Positions 23,811 to 32,489 of a stretch of 37,844 bases of DNA are shown piece after piece. The DNA is taken from positions 1 to 37,844 of the forward strand of contig CAYQTL010000042.1 of NCBI GenBank assembly GCA_964420405.1, given 5' to 3'. This DNA comes from CAYQTL01 sp964420405 (GTDB lineage Bacteria > Acidobacteriota > Thermoanaerobaculia > Thermoanaerobaculales > Sulfomarinibacteraceae). Below the pieces are notes generated by a model, which worked only from the letters and a program-made list of their open reading frames with translations, had not been told where the DNA came from and did not search any database. Positions within the stretch are counted from its first letter, which is position 1. Each line of letters begins with the position of its first letter. Position numbers and translations under genes: made by a program.

Positions 23811-24683
23811 ATGGAGTTCGCCCAGGAGAACAACGAGTACATCCGGTGCTGGAACGAGATCCTGACCCCGAAGTGGTTCCGGTTCCGACACCTGCTGTCG
23901 GGAAACGGCGAGGAGCACAGCGAGGTCGCGTTCCGGCGCGGGATCTTCGCGGTGCGGCCCGGCGAGCGCGTGCTGGACATCGGCTGCGGTTTCGGCGAGA
24001 CCTGCCTGCAGATGGCGGAGAGAGTCGGGCCCGAGGGCAGCGTCGTCGGGCTCGACTGCACCCGGGGGTTCGTGGACGTCGCCGAGCAGGAGCGCACCGC
24101 GGTGGGGGTGGACAACGTCCGCTTCGAGGTCGGCGACGCCCAGGTCCATCCGCTGCCGGCCGACCACTTCGACCTCGCCTTCTCCCGCTTCGGCGTGATG
24201 TTCTTCGAGTCGGCGGTGTCCGCGATGCGCAACGCCCATGCAGCGTTGAAGCCTGGCGGCAGACTCTACCTGATCGTCTGGCGCAGTCTCGCGGACAACC
24301 CGGCGTGGAGGGTGGCCAAGGAGGTGGCGCTGCGGTACCTGCCGCCGCCGGGAGACGGGGCCGCGACGTGCGGGCCCGGTCCGTTCTCGATGGCCGACCA
24401 GGAGACCGACCGGCTGATGCTCAACGCCGCCGGCTTCATCCGGATCGACCAGTTCGAGAAGATCGACGTCGACATGTGCGTCGGCCGGGACGTCGACGAG
24501 GCGATCGACTACCAGGTGCAGGTCGGGCCGGCCGGAGAGATCATCCGGGAGGCGGGCGACGAGGGCCAGGAGAGGCTGCCACGGATCCGGCGGGAGCTGG
24601 CCGGGATCTTCAGTCAGCACCTGCGGCCGGACGGGGTGTTCATGCCGTCGAGCTCGTGGGCGATCGCGGCCACGAAGTCGTGA
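23811..24683 (+). CDS. class I SAM-dependent methyltransferase
   Basis: 290 residues from ATG 23811 (GAGGAGAG nine bases upstream). Motif I RVLDIGCGFGETCLQMAERV at about residues 53-72; VVGLDCTRGFVDVAE acidic loop; FEVGDAQVHPLPADHFDLAF gives motifs II-IV; ALKPGGRLYLIVW follows. The layout fits UbiE/COQ5-like or small-molecule methyltransferases. The substrate is unknown. The cytoplasmic N-terminal segment ENNEYIRCWNEILTPKWFRF, before the fold, resembles a group of bacterial methyltransferases with a WN/P-rich lid. Confidence 0.9.
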   Translation: MEFAQENNEYIRCWNEILTPKWFRFRHLLSGNGEEHSEVAFRRGIFAVRPGERVLDIGCGFGETCLQMAERVGPEGSVVGLDCTRGFVDVAEQERTAVGVDNVRFEVGDAQVHPLPADHFDLAFSRFGVMFFESAVSAMRNAHAALKPGGRLYLIVWRSLADNPAWRVAKEVALRYLPPPGDGAATCGPGPFSMADQETDRLMLNAAGFIRIDQFEKIDVDMCVGRDVDEAIDYQVQVGPAGEIIREAGDEGQERLPRIRRELAGIFSQHLRPDGVFMPSSSWAIAATKS

Positions 24684-24906
24684 CGTGCACGCGCCGGCCT
24701 CCCGCGGCGGGATGGCGCGAAGCTGGCGGCGGGGACCTGTCCCGAACATCGACGAGCACGCGACGGAGCTGGTGCCCGGCTCGCCTGAATGACCGCGAAC
24801 GGGTGTACGCTGGCTTCCGTGCGAATCGTGGTGCCGGCGTCGAGAAGGAACACCGCATCCCCGACCTTCAGATCACCTCGCGGTCAGACTCGGAAGGACA
24901 CCACCC
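24684..24906 (+). other. intergenic spacer upstream of beta-barrel gene
   Basis: No gene is supported. It probably holds the promoter of the next gene; GGAAGGACACCACCC directly precedes its ATG as the ribosome site. Confidence 0.5.
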
Positions 24907-25662
24907 ATGCAACGACTCGCCGTGGTCACGCTGCTCGCGGTCGCCGCCACGTTCGCGACTCCCGTCTTCGCCGCCGACCCGCCGCGCTTCGTCCTCGAGC
25001 TTGAGGCCGGCCCGGTGTGGCAGACCTCCAACGACGTCCGGATCCCCAACGACCGGAGTGGAACGCGGTTCTCGCTCGAGGAGCTGGTCGGCTCCGGCCC
25101 ATGGGCGTCCGGACGCCTGTACGCCACCTGGAACATCAATCGGCGGCACGGCCTCCGGCTCTTGCTGGCGCCGCTGTCCTACACCGAGATGGGGACACTC
25201 GACCGGCCGGTCGACTTCGCCGGCGCCTCCTACGAGCCCGGCGTGCCCACCGAGGCGACCTACCGATTCAACTCGTGGCGGCTGACCTGGCGCTACCGGT
25301 TCAAGGACTCCGAGCGCTGGCAGCTTCACATCGGGGCCACCGTCAAGATCCGCGACGCCGAGATCCGACTCCGTCAGGGCGACACCGAGAGCTCGGACGA
25401 CGACCTCGGCTTCGTCCCCCTGCTCCACTTCGCGGCAGAGTGTCGGCTCGCAGACCGCTGGCGCCTGATCGGCGACCTCGACGCCCTCGGCGGCGGCCCC
25501 GGCCGCGCCATCGACCTGGCCCTCAAGCTCGGCTACGACGTCAGCGACCGGTGGTCGGTCACCGCCGGCTACCGCACCGTCGAGGGGGGCGCCGACACCG
25601 ACGACGTCTACAGCTTCGCCTGGTTCAACGCCGCCGTCGTGTCCGCGGTCGTGCGGTTCTGA
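24907..25662 (+). CDS. outer-membrane beta-barrel protein (candidate)
   Basis: 251 residues from ATG 24907 (AAGGA upstream). A clear signal peptide (LAVVTLLAVAATFATPVFA, cleavage before ADPP) is followed by about ten alternating hydrophobic strands, for example RLYATWNINRRHGLRLLLAP, FNSWRLTWRYRFKDSERWQL and HIGATVKIRDAEIRL. The C-terminal strand ends in phenylalanine (VVSAVVRF), the signature recognised by the BAM complex. It is too small for a porin of the classic kind and more like an OmpW/OmpA-sized barrel. Role and ligand are unknown. It implies a diderm envelope. Confidence 0.82.
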   Translation: MQRLAVVTLLAVAATFATPVFAADPPRFVLELEAGPVWQTSNDVRIPNDRSGTRFSLEELVGSGPWASGRLYATWNINRRHGLRLLLAPLSYTEMGTLDRPVDFAGASYEPGVPTEATYRFNSWRLTWRYRFKDSERWQLHIGATVKIRDAEIRLRQGDTESSDDDLGFVPLLHFAAECRLADRWRLIGDLDALGGGPGRAIDLALKLGYDVSDRWSVTAGYRTVEGGADTDDVYSFAWFNAAVVSAVVRF

Positions 25663-25708
25663 TCCCCGCGTCCGCTGAATCGGCCGCGCCAGGTGTCACG
25701 ATCCCACA

Positions 25709-25738
25709 GTGATGGAGACTCGGGGCATCCTCCATCAC
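25709..25738 (+). terminator. hairpin after beta-barrel gene
   Basis: Nine-base arms GTGATGGAG (25709-25717) and CTCCATCAC (25730-25738) lie 46 bases past the stop codon. No T-run follows. Confidence 0.4.
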
Positions 25739-25937
25739 CGGGTGCTCCTCGGGAGTCTCGCCCGGGTCGCACGGGCGCCTCGCTCTGCCCCGCCGCGGCC
25801 CCGCGCGCCCGCGGCGAGGCACGGCGAGGGCAGGAGCGTCACCCTTCCGGTGTCTGACTGAGGTGAAGGCGGGACGGCGGGACGGCGTCCCCTGGACCTT
25901 CCGTCGACTTCATGATCCCGTGGTGTAGCCTCCGTGG

Positions 25938-27704
25938 ATGACCGCGAGCCCGAAGGCGCTCCTCGCCAGCCCGGCTGCCCCGTGGCTGACCGCGGCGGTG
26001 ATGCTGGTGCTGTGTCTTCCGGCGTTGCGGGTCGGATGGGTGGCCGACGACCACTACCACCGGGCGATCCTGCACGGCAAGGGCGCCCCGGCCGCACTGG
26101 ACGATCCTCTGCGGGATCTCTTCGTGTTCGTGCCCGACGACGCCAGGGCCGACACCCTCCGCGACGTCGGCGTCGTGCCCTGGTGGGCAGACCCGGATCT
26201 CAGCCTCGGCTTCCTGCGGCCGGTGGCCGCCGCGACGCACATTCTGGACCATCGACTGTGGCCCGATCACCCGGCCCTTCATCACGCCCAGTCCATGCTC
26301 TGGTTCGCGGCCGCCGTGGTTCTGGTCGGGCTCACCTACCGACGGATCCACGGGTTGACAGCCACCGCCGGGCTGGCGGTGCTCCTGTTCGCGCTCGAGG
26401 ATGCCCATGCCATGCCCATCGGCTGGATCGCGAACCGCAACGCCACCGTCGCCCTGGTGTTCGGGCTGCTGGCGCTGTGTGCCCACATCGAGTGGCGGCG
26501 CCGGGGTCAACGGGTCTGGCTCGGTGCGGCGCTGACATCGTTCGCGATCGGGCTGCTGGCCGGCGAGGCCGCGGTCGGGCTCCTCGCGTACCTGGTCTCC
26601 TGGCAGCTGATCGTGGACGGGGGCGGCTGGCGGCGGCGCCTCGCCGCCCTGATCCCCTACGCTGCGCTGCTGGCCGGCTGGCGCCTCGCCTACGACGCCC
26701 TGGGGTACGGCTGCACGGGCTCCGACCTCTACATCGACCCGGCAGCCGAGCCGCTCACCTTCGCCGGCGCTCTCGTCGAGCGCGTGCCGGTGATGCTCGC
26801 AGGCTTGTGGTCGCAGGTGAGCGTCGATCTCTGGGCGATCCTCGACCGGCCCGGGCAGGTCGCCTTCCTCGGCGTCTCGGTGGTCCTGTCGGTCGCGCTG
26901 GCGGTCCTGCTCGCAAGGCTGATCCGAAGCGCCAGAGAGGCTCGATTCTGGGCCCTCGGGACGGTGCTCTCCCTCGTTCCGGTGGCGGCGGCGTTCCCCA
27001 TGAACCGGCTGCTGCTGGTGGCGGGCATCGGCGCCTTCGGGCTGCTGTCCATGCTCGCCGCCGAGGTCGGGCTCTTGGGGACGCCGCCGCGTGATCGTCG
27101 GCCCTGGGTTCGGCGAACCGCCAGGATGTTGCTCGTCCTGCACCTCCCGGTGGCCGCGCTGCTGCTGCTCGGCTCCATCCTCTTCCTGCCGGTCTTCAAC
27201 GCCATGTTCTCCGCCGGGGCGCGCTGGGCTCCACGGGACCCCGAGCTGGCGGCCCAGAACCTGATCTTCGTCACCGGCCACGAGTTCCCGTCGGTGTACA
27301 CCTACCTGATCCGGCTGACCGACGATGGCGCCCCGGTCCCGAGGCGCATCGCGGTCCTGGGTCCGATGTCGTCCGACGTCACGGTCACGAGAGAGGGCGA
27401 GCACACACTGGTCGTCGACGCCGACGACGGCTGGCTCCGGATGCCGATCGATCGGCTCATGCGCCGTGCGGACGCCCACTTCGTGCGCTCTCAGCGGGTC
27501 CCGACCGCCCTGTTCGAGGCCGAGATCAGGCGGGTGGCTGCGGACGGACGGCCGATGACGGTTGCCTTCGAGTTCCGCCAGCCCCTGAGCAGCTCCAGCC
27601 ACCGGTGGGTGGCATGGCGCAACGGTCGTCTGGAGCGCTTCCTCCTTCCCGCCACCGGCGACGCGTCACGGCTTCCCGAGGTCCCGCTGGTGTCGCTGGA
27701 GTGA
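25938..27704 (+). CDS. multi-pass membrane protein, GT-C glycosyltransferase-like
   Basis: 588 residues from ATG 25938. The first membrane segment (residues 17-33) is followed by WVADDHYH, an Asp-Asp pair in the first external loop as in GT-C enzymes. The next loop carries LGFLRPVAAATHILDHRLWP then ALHHAQSMLWF, typical of TMTC/GT39-like proteins, and ANRNAT follows. About eleven hydrophobic segments run to residue 425. The C-terminal 155 residues form a soluble domain. It likely transfers sugars from lipid carriers in the envelope. It is a third protein of this type in the window but not contiguous with the first two, and I cannot name a substrate. Confidence 0.83.
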   Translation: MTASPKALLASPAAPWLTAAVMLVLCLPALRVGWVADDHYHRAILHGKGAPAALDDPLRDLFVFVPDDARADTLRDVGVVPWWADPDLSLGFLRPVAAATHILDHRLWPDHPALHHAQSMLWFAAAVVLVGLTYRRIHGLTATAGLAVLLFALEDAHAMPIGWIANRNATVALVFGLLALCAHIEWRRRGQRVWLGAALTSFAIGLLAGEAAVGLLAYLVSWQLIVDGGGWRRRLAALIPYAALLAGWRLAYDALGYGCTGSDLYIDPAAEPLTFAGALVERVPVMLAGLWSQVSVDLWAILDRPGQVAFLGVSVVLSVALAVLLARLIRSAREARFWALGTVLSLVPVAAAFPMNRLLLVAGIGAFGLLSMLAAEVGLLGTPPRDRRPWVRRTARMLLVLHLPVAALLLLGSILFLPVFNAMFSAGARWAPRDPELAAQNLIFVTGHEFPSVYTYLIRLTDDGAPVPRRIAVLGPMSSDVTVTREGEHTLVVDADDGWLRMPIDRLMRRADAHFVRSQRVPTALFEAEIRRVAADGRPMTVAFEFRQPLSSSSHRWVAWRNGRLERFLLPATGDASRLPEVPLVSLE

Positions 27705-27752
27705 TCGCAGCCGCCGGCCCGTCCGCTCCGGAGCCCGACGCCTCGAGGGTGG

Positions 27753-28919
27753 CTACGGCGACGTCGCCGTCCAGGCCGTCGTGCCGCCGCTCTCGAAGCC
27801 GTCGAGGAACAGCGGGGTGGGGGTGCGGTAGACCTGGAGGCCGCTCCCGTTGGAGGTGCCGGCGTACAACGCGCCCTCGTGCTCGACCAGCACGTTCACC
27901 GAGAAGTTGCCGCTGAGGCCGAAGCCGGCGGCGCCGACCTGGCTCCACGAGGTGCCGTCCATGCTCGCCCACACACCGCCGCCGCCCGCACGGTAGGTCC
28001 CCACGTAGAGCGCTCCGTCGGCAGCCGTCATCGCGACCGCGCCCAGGTTGCCGGTGTCGCCGAAGCCGTCGGCGTTGGCCTGCGACCAGGTGGTGCCGTT
28101 CGACGACCGCCACACCTCGGCCCCGGTGGCGCCGTTCCAGGTTCCGGCGTAGAGGGTGCCGTCGAGCACCTCGAGGGTCCGGACCGCGGAGTTGCCGGAG
28201 TCGCCGAAACCGGAGCTGCCGACTGCCGACCAGTCCAACCCGGCGCCGTCGGTGCGGAACACCCGTCCGCCGTCGACGGTGTTCTCCGTCCCGGCGTACA
28301 GGTACCCGCCGAGCGCGGCGAAGTCGAACGTCTGCTGGTGGTCCGTGTCTCCGAAGCCGTTGAAGCTGCCCGCGGTCCAGTTGAAGCCGTTGATCGACTC
28401 CCACACCTCGGTACCGTCGGGGAAGTTGGACACGCCGACGTGGAGGAAACCGTTGAACTCCCGCATCGCGAGCGGCTCGGCGTTGTCGGTGTCGCCGAAG
28501 TCGTCGACGTTGGCCTGCGTCCACGAGGTCCCGGAGGAGGACCGCCAGACGCGGGTCGGCGGCCCGAGGGTGAACCCGCCCCAGGTGCCGGCGAAGACGT
28601 AGGTCAGGAAGGTGCCCATGGAGTAGACCCCCTGGTTCTCGGGGTGTCCGAAGCCGTCGGTGTTGACCTGGGTCCAGCTCGTGCCGTCGGCGCTCCGCCA
28701 CACCTCGGCCCCGGTGACCTGATTGAAGGTCCCGAGGTACAGCTGTCCGTTGAAGACCACCGCCGACAGCAGGGCGGTGTTGTTGGCGTCCCCGAAGCCG
28801 GCGGCCGTGACCGCCCCGGGACCCACCACGGGCTCCCAGTCGAGGGTGACCGCGGGCAGGCTGGACGTGCTCAGGAAGAGGGCGACCGTCGAGGCTGCGG
28901 CGAGGCTGCTGCGAATCAT
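27753..28919 (-). CDS. secreted seven-repeat beta-propeller protein with FESGG tag
   Basis: 388 residues from ATG 28919 (GGAGG eight bases upstream). A signal peptide (AAASTVALFLSTSSLPAV) is followed by seven repeats of about 48 residues, each starting GFGD/GFGH near an Asn and carrying G-x-LYxGT then VWRSxxGTxWxQ, for example DGTLYAGTWNGATGAEVWRS. This predicts a seven-bladed BNR/kelch-like propeller. The C-terminus LFLDGFESGGTTAWTATSP matches the nuclease tag at 15871. There is no catalytic site. It is probably a surface or secreted binding protein. It converges with the GT-C-like gene across 48 bases. Confidence 0.9.
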   Translation of the reverse strand: MIRSSLAAASTVALFLSTSSLPAVTLDWEPVVGPGAVTAAGFGDANNTALLSAVVFNGQLYLGTFNQVTGAEVWRSADGTSWTQVNTDGFGHPENQGVYSMGTFLTYVFAGTWGGFTLGPPTRVWRSSSGTSWTQANVDDFGDTDNAEPLAMREFNGFLHVGVSNFPDGTEVWESINGFNWTAGSFNGFGDTDHQQTFDFAALGGYLYAGTENTVDGGRVFRTDGAGLDWSAVGSSGFGDSGNSAVRTLEVLDGTLYAGTWNGATGAEVWRSSNGTTWSQANADGFGDTGNLGAVAMTAADGALYVGTYRAGGGGVWASMDGTSWSQVGAAGFGLSGNFSVNVLVEHEGALYAGTSNGSGLQVYRTPTPLFLDGFESGGTTAWTATSP

Positions 28920-29395
28920 GATCGATCCTCCGGAGGTGACGAGGCGGGTGCGCCGTGCGGTCGTCGAACGATCGGCGCACGATCCCTCGTGCGTGTGGCC
29001 GTCAACTCGAAACGATGGTATTCCTCTCCCATGGCCCGGGCAACCGCTCGCGACATGATCCAGGGCACACCGCGGCGTACCCGGCCGCCGCGGTCCTCGT
29101 TCCGAGACGAGGCGGCTCGGAGACGGAGCACGGGGTTCGTGCGGTCGCGCCGCGGCCGGGAGCCGGCGGGACGGAGCGTCCCCGGTCTCGGATCCGCTCG
29201 CCGACGGAGCCCCCCGTCATCCGAGCGGCGGGCGGCGCCGCCGCCGGCCGCGTATCATCGTGAGCGGCGACCACCGGGACCCCCTCACCTGCGCAGTGCG
29301 ACGCACCGGTCGCAGGAGTCGCGGGTGTCAGAGGATCGGGTGGCCGTCGCCGCCTGGCGCGGACGATTGGCGTCCGGGGGGAAGGGGGCGCAGAC
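28920..29395. other. divergent intergenic region, no gene supported
   Basis: 476 bases between the propeller gene (minus) and the channel operon (plus). Several open frames cross it but are rich in Arg/Gly/Ala and lack ribosome sites. It should contain promoters in both directions; I could not pin a good -35/-10 pair. Confidence 0.5.
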
Positions 29396-29548
29396 GTGAG
29401 CGAGCAGGCCGACGCCTTCGATCCGCCCCTCGAGGGGACCGGGCGCGATGGCGCGGGCCCCGCGAGGCCGGTCGGACGAAGTGCTTCCCAGCGGCGGGGA
29501 CCAGGGCGCGAAACGTCGACCGTGCAGGCTGCCCGGCGGGTGCCATGA
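29396..29548 (+). CDS. small ORF translationally coupled to the potassium channel
   Basis: 50 codons from GTG 29396, preceded by GAAGGGGG nine bases upstream, the best ribosome site in this region. It reads MSEQADAFDPPLEGTGRDGA at its start (initiator GTG read as Met) and ends in a TGA overlapping the channel's ATG (ATGA). The composition is Arg/Gly-rich later on and no family is recognised. It may be a leader peptide that brings ribosomes to the channel start, which has only a weak site of its own, or it may be chance. Confidence 0.4.
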   Translation: MSEQADAFDPPLEGTGRDGAGPARPVGRSASQRRGPGRETSTVQAARRVP

Positions 29549-31278
29549 AGTTCCTCCCGTCCGTCATGGCCTCGTTCTTCGGCCGCACCACCGCCAGGAA
29601 GAACCTCGCCGCGCTCATGCGGTTCGTGCTCGTCATGCTGGCGATGATCTCGCTGTTCAGCGTCCTGTTCCACGTCCTGATGCTGGCCGAAGGCCAGGAG
29701 CACTCGTGGATCACCGGGTTCTACTGGACGCTCACGGTGATGAGCACCCTGGGGTTCGGCGACATCACCTTCCAGTCCGACCTGGGGCGGGTGTTCTCGA
29801 TGGTCGTGCTGCTGTCGGGGGTGGTGTTCCTGCTGGTGCTGATGCCGTTCATCATCATCAAGCACTTCTGGGCGCCGTTCGTGGAGGCGCAGGCCCGCAG
29901 CCGGACCCCCCGCGAGCTGCCGCCGGAGACCTCGGGCCACGTGATCGTCACCGGCTACGGCCCGGTGGACGCCGCGCTGGTGCAGAAGATGCGCGACCGC
30001 AGGATCCCCTACGTCGTCGTCGTCAACGACTTCGCCCGGGCGGCTGAGCTGTACGACGAGGGCATCCGCGTCGGCGTGGGCGCCATCGACGATCCGGCGA
30101 CCTACCGGCGGATGCGGGTGGAGTCGGCGGCGATGGTCGTCGCCACCAACCGCGACGAGATCAACACCAACATCGCGTTCACCGTCCGCGAGCTGAGCGC
30201 TTCGGTGCGGATCGTCACCGCCGCCGAGTCGGAGCACTCGGTGGACATCCTGGAGCTCGCCGGCAGCAGCAGGGTCCTGCAGCTGTTCGACATGCTCGGC
30301 CGGTCGCTGGCCAACTGGACTCTCGGAGGGGTCTACCGCATCAACGTGATCGCCCGCTTCGGCGAGCTGCACATCGCGGAGTTCCCTGTCGTCGGGACGC
30401 CGCTGGTGGGCCGCACCCTCGCCGAGAGCAGGGTCCGGGAGGACTTCGGCGTCTCGATCGTGGGCGTGTGGGAGCGGGGCTCGTTCACCATCCCGACCGC
30501 CTCCCATGTCATCGCGGCCTCGTCGGTGCTGGTGCTCGCCGGGACCGAAGCCGCCCTCGAGCGGTTCGAGGAGGTGTACGCCTTCTACCACATCTACAGG
30601 ACCTCCGGCGAACCGGTCCTGGTCATCGGCGGTGGTCGTGTCGGGACGACCATCGCACGGATCTTCCAGGACCGTGAGGTCCCGTTCATCATCGTCGAGA
30701 AGGACCGCAAACGGGCCAGAGGCCTGCCGAACCCAGTCATCGGCGACGCCGCCGACATCGAGACGCTGCAGCGGGCGTGGATCGACAACGCACCGGCGAT
30801 TCTCGTCACGACCCACGACGACGACACGAACATCTACCTTACAAAGTACTTCCGAAGCCTCCGGCCCGACATCCAGATTCTCAGCCGGGCGACGCAGGAC
30901 CGCAACGTGTCGACGCTGCACCGGGCAGGCGCCGACTTCGTCATGTCCCTCGCCACCCTGGGTGCGAATGCCATTCTCAACTTCATGAGCAACCATGAAA
31001 CCGTCTTGCTGGTCGAGGGCCTGAACGTCTTCCGGGCGCCCGTGCCGCGCGCTCTCGTCGGGCGGACCCTGGCGGACTCGGGGATCCGGCAGCGGACGGC
31101 CTGCTCGGTGGCGGCCATCGACCGGGACGGCGAGGTCACCGTCAACCCGGATCCGTCGGAGCTGCTGCCGGCCGACGCCGAGCTCGTCCTGATCGGCAGT
31201 CACGAGGGCGAGAAGGCGTTCCTCGGGGAGTTCGGCTCGGAACCATTGACGTCCGGCCGCGGAGGCGTGGCGAGGTGA
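29545..31278 (+). CDS. two-transmembrane potassium channel with two RCK (TrkA) modules
   Basis: 577 residues from ATG 29545. Membrane helix 1 (residues 22-48), pore helix and selectivity filter T68-L-G-F-G-D73, and membrane helix 2 (84-107) form an ion pore. The filter is TLGFGD instead of the classic TVGYGD. Cytoplasmic RCK1 starts HVIVTGYGPVDAALV (131-146); the usual third Gly of the nucleotide loop is Asp here. RCK2 starts PVLVIGGGRVGTTIARIF (about 354-371) with the full GxGxxG form, and TrkA-C-type segments follow each (about 265-340 and 490-560). The channel likely gates K+ flux in response to nucleotide or ion binding. It sits in the inner membrane. Confidence 0.93.
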   Translation: MKFLPSVMASFFGRTTARKNLAALMRFVLVMLAMISLFSVLFHVLMLAEGQEHSWITGFYWTLTVMSTLGFGDITFQSDLGRVFSMVVLLSGVVFLLVLMPFIIIKHFWAPFVEAQARSRTPRELPPETSGHVIVTGYGPVDAALVQKMRDRRIPYVVVVNDFARAAELYDEGIRVGVGAIDDPATYRRMRVESAAMVVATNRDEINTNIAFTVRELSASVRIVTAAESEHSVDILELAGSSRVLQLFDMLGRSLANWTLGGVYRINVIARFGELHIAEFPVVGTPLVGRTLAESRVREDFGVSIVGVWERGSFTIPTASHVIAASSVLVLAGTEAALERFEEVYAFYHIYRTSGEPVLVIGGGRVGTTIARIFQDREVPFIIVEKDRKRARGLPNPVIGDAADIETLQRAWIDNAPAILVTTHDDDTNIYLTKYFRSLRPDIQILSRATQDRNVSTLHRAGADFVMSLATLGANAILNFMSNHETVLLVEGLNVFRAPVPRALVGRTLADSGIRQRTACSVAAIDRDGEVTVNPDPSELLPADAELVLIGSHEGEKAFLGEFGSEPLTSGRGGVAR

Positions 31279-31312
31279 CCGCCCGACGGACCGCGTCGCG
31301 AGCGCGGGCGGC

Positions 31313-31759
31313 TCACGGCTCGGGTTCGGTCTGCTGGACCACGAGGGTGGGGCCGTCGGCGCGGACCACTCGGACCGTCGCACCCTTCTCGACCGTTCCG
31401 GCGCCACGCCGGACCACGCACCGCCAGAGCTCGCCCGAGAATGCCGCGTAGCCGGCCGGGTCGAGGCGGCTACGGACCACGCCGAGGGAGCCGACGGTCG
31501 GGTTCCGGCTCGCGGGGGGCTGGCTGTAGACCCGGTGGGCGAGCGGGTAGAAGGCGGCGCACTTCAGGACCCAGAGGACGACGATGAGCGCGCCGGCCGT
31601 GAACGACAGGCCGATCCACTGGTGCAGCACGAGCAGGACGAAGCCGAGCAGCGCGAGGTCCGGCGCCTGCAGCAGAACGTAGCGTAGGAGGAACGTCCCC
31701 CGTCGCCGGGCCGGTGCCGGCGGGCTGTCGACCTGGTCATCCGGCCTTCGACCGTCCAT
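31313..31759 (-). CDS. NfeD-like membrane protein
   Basis: 148 residues from ATG 31759. Two adjacent membrane segments (APDLALLGFVLLVLHQWIG, then FTAGALIVVLWVLKCAAFYP) are followed by a short OB-fold-like domain (VGSLGVVRSRLDPAGYAAFS and WRCVVRRGAGTVEKGATVRV then VVRADGPTLVVQ). This is the NfeD C-terminal fold, found beside stomatin/SPFH proteins in other genomes; no SPFH gene is nearby. It is the short NfeD class without the protease part. It converges with the channel gene across 34 bases. Confidence 0.83.
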   Translation of the reverse strand: MDGRRPDDQVDSPPAPARRRGTFLLRYVLLQAPDLALLGFVLLVLHQWIGLSFTAGALIVVLWVLKCAAFYPLAHRVYSQPPASRNPTVGSLGVVRSRLDPAGYAAFSGELWRCVVRRGAGTVEKGATVRVVRADGPTLVVQQTEPEP

Positions 31760-31944
31760 GGGCGCCGATCATACGCGTCCGGAGGGAGCCGTCTCCGGGG
31801 AGCTCTCGCGGACGGGCTCGTACCCGCGCAGTGACCCGCGGATGCCCCGGGACCTGGGCGGTTGTCGGGGTATGCTCCGGCGGAGCCTCGACAGGCACCG
31901 GGCGACGCCGTCGGTGCCCGGGTGAAGGCGATCGGAGGGGAGAC

Positions 31945-32340
31945 ATGACCACACGTCGGGCGGAGTGCAGCTGCGGGCAGCTCAGAGTGGAAGCCGAGGG
32001 CGAGCCGGTCCGGATCTCCATCTGCCACTGCCTCGCCTGCCAGCGCCGCACCGGGAGCACCTTCGGTGTCCAGGCGTGGTTCCCGGACGAACGCTTCCGG
32101 AGCGAGGGCCGGGTCTCGGAGTACGTGCGCACGGCGGACAGCGGCAACCGGCTGACGTACCGGTTCTGTCCGGCGTGCGGCGCCACCGTCTGGTACCGGA
32201 ACGAGGCGATGCCGGATCGCACCGCGATACCGGTGGGAGCGTTCGCCGATCCCACGTTCCCCGCGCCGGGGGTGTCCGTCTACGGTGAGCGGAGGCACCC
32301 GTGGACGGGGTTGCCCGACGGGATCGAGCGGCACGACTGA
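31945..32340 (+). CDS. GFA/CENP-V-family zinc protein
   Basis: 131 residues from ATG 31945 (GGAGGGGAG upstream). All seven cysteines typical of the family are present: C8 and C10 (ECSCGQ), C27, C29 and C32 (CHCLACQ), C75 and C78 (FCPACGATVW). They hold two zinc ions. The family was named for glutathione-dependent formaldehyde-activating enzyme, but many members have no proven reaction. Cytoplasmic; it stands alone and is divergent from the NfeD-like gene. Confidence 0.93.
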   Translation: MTTRRAECSCGQLRVEAEGEPVRISICHCLACQRRTGSTFGVQAWFPDERFRSEGRVSEYVRTADSGNRLTYRFCPACGATVWYRNEAMPDRTAIPVGAFADPTFPAPGVSVYGERRHPWTGLPDGIERHD

Positions 32341-32489
32341 CGGTACCCTGTCAGCCGGAGCCCGCTTCGAGGCCTGCCCTCCGGGCAGGGGCGACGAGGG
32401 ACCGTGCCACACAGCGCAGTGGGGAGCATGCCGCCCATCCGTCGATCGGGGATGCCAGGCTCTGCGATGATGGGACGGAGGAGCCCGCC

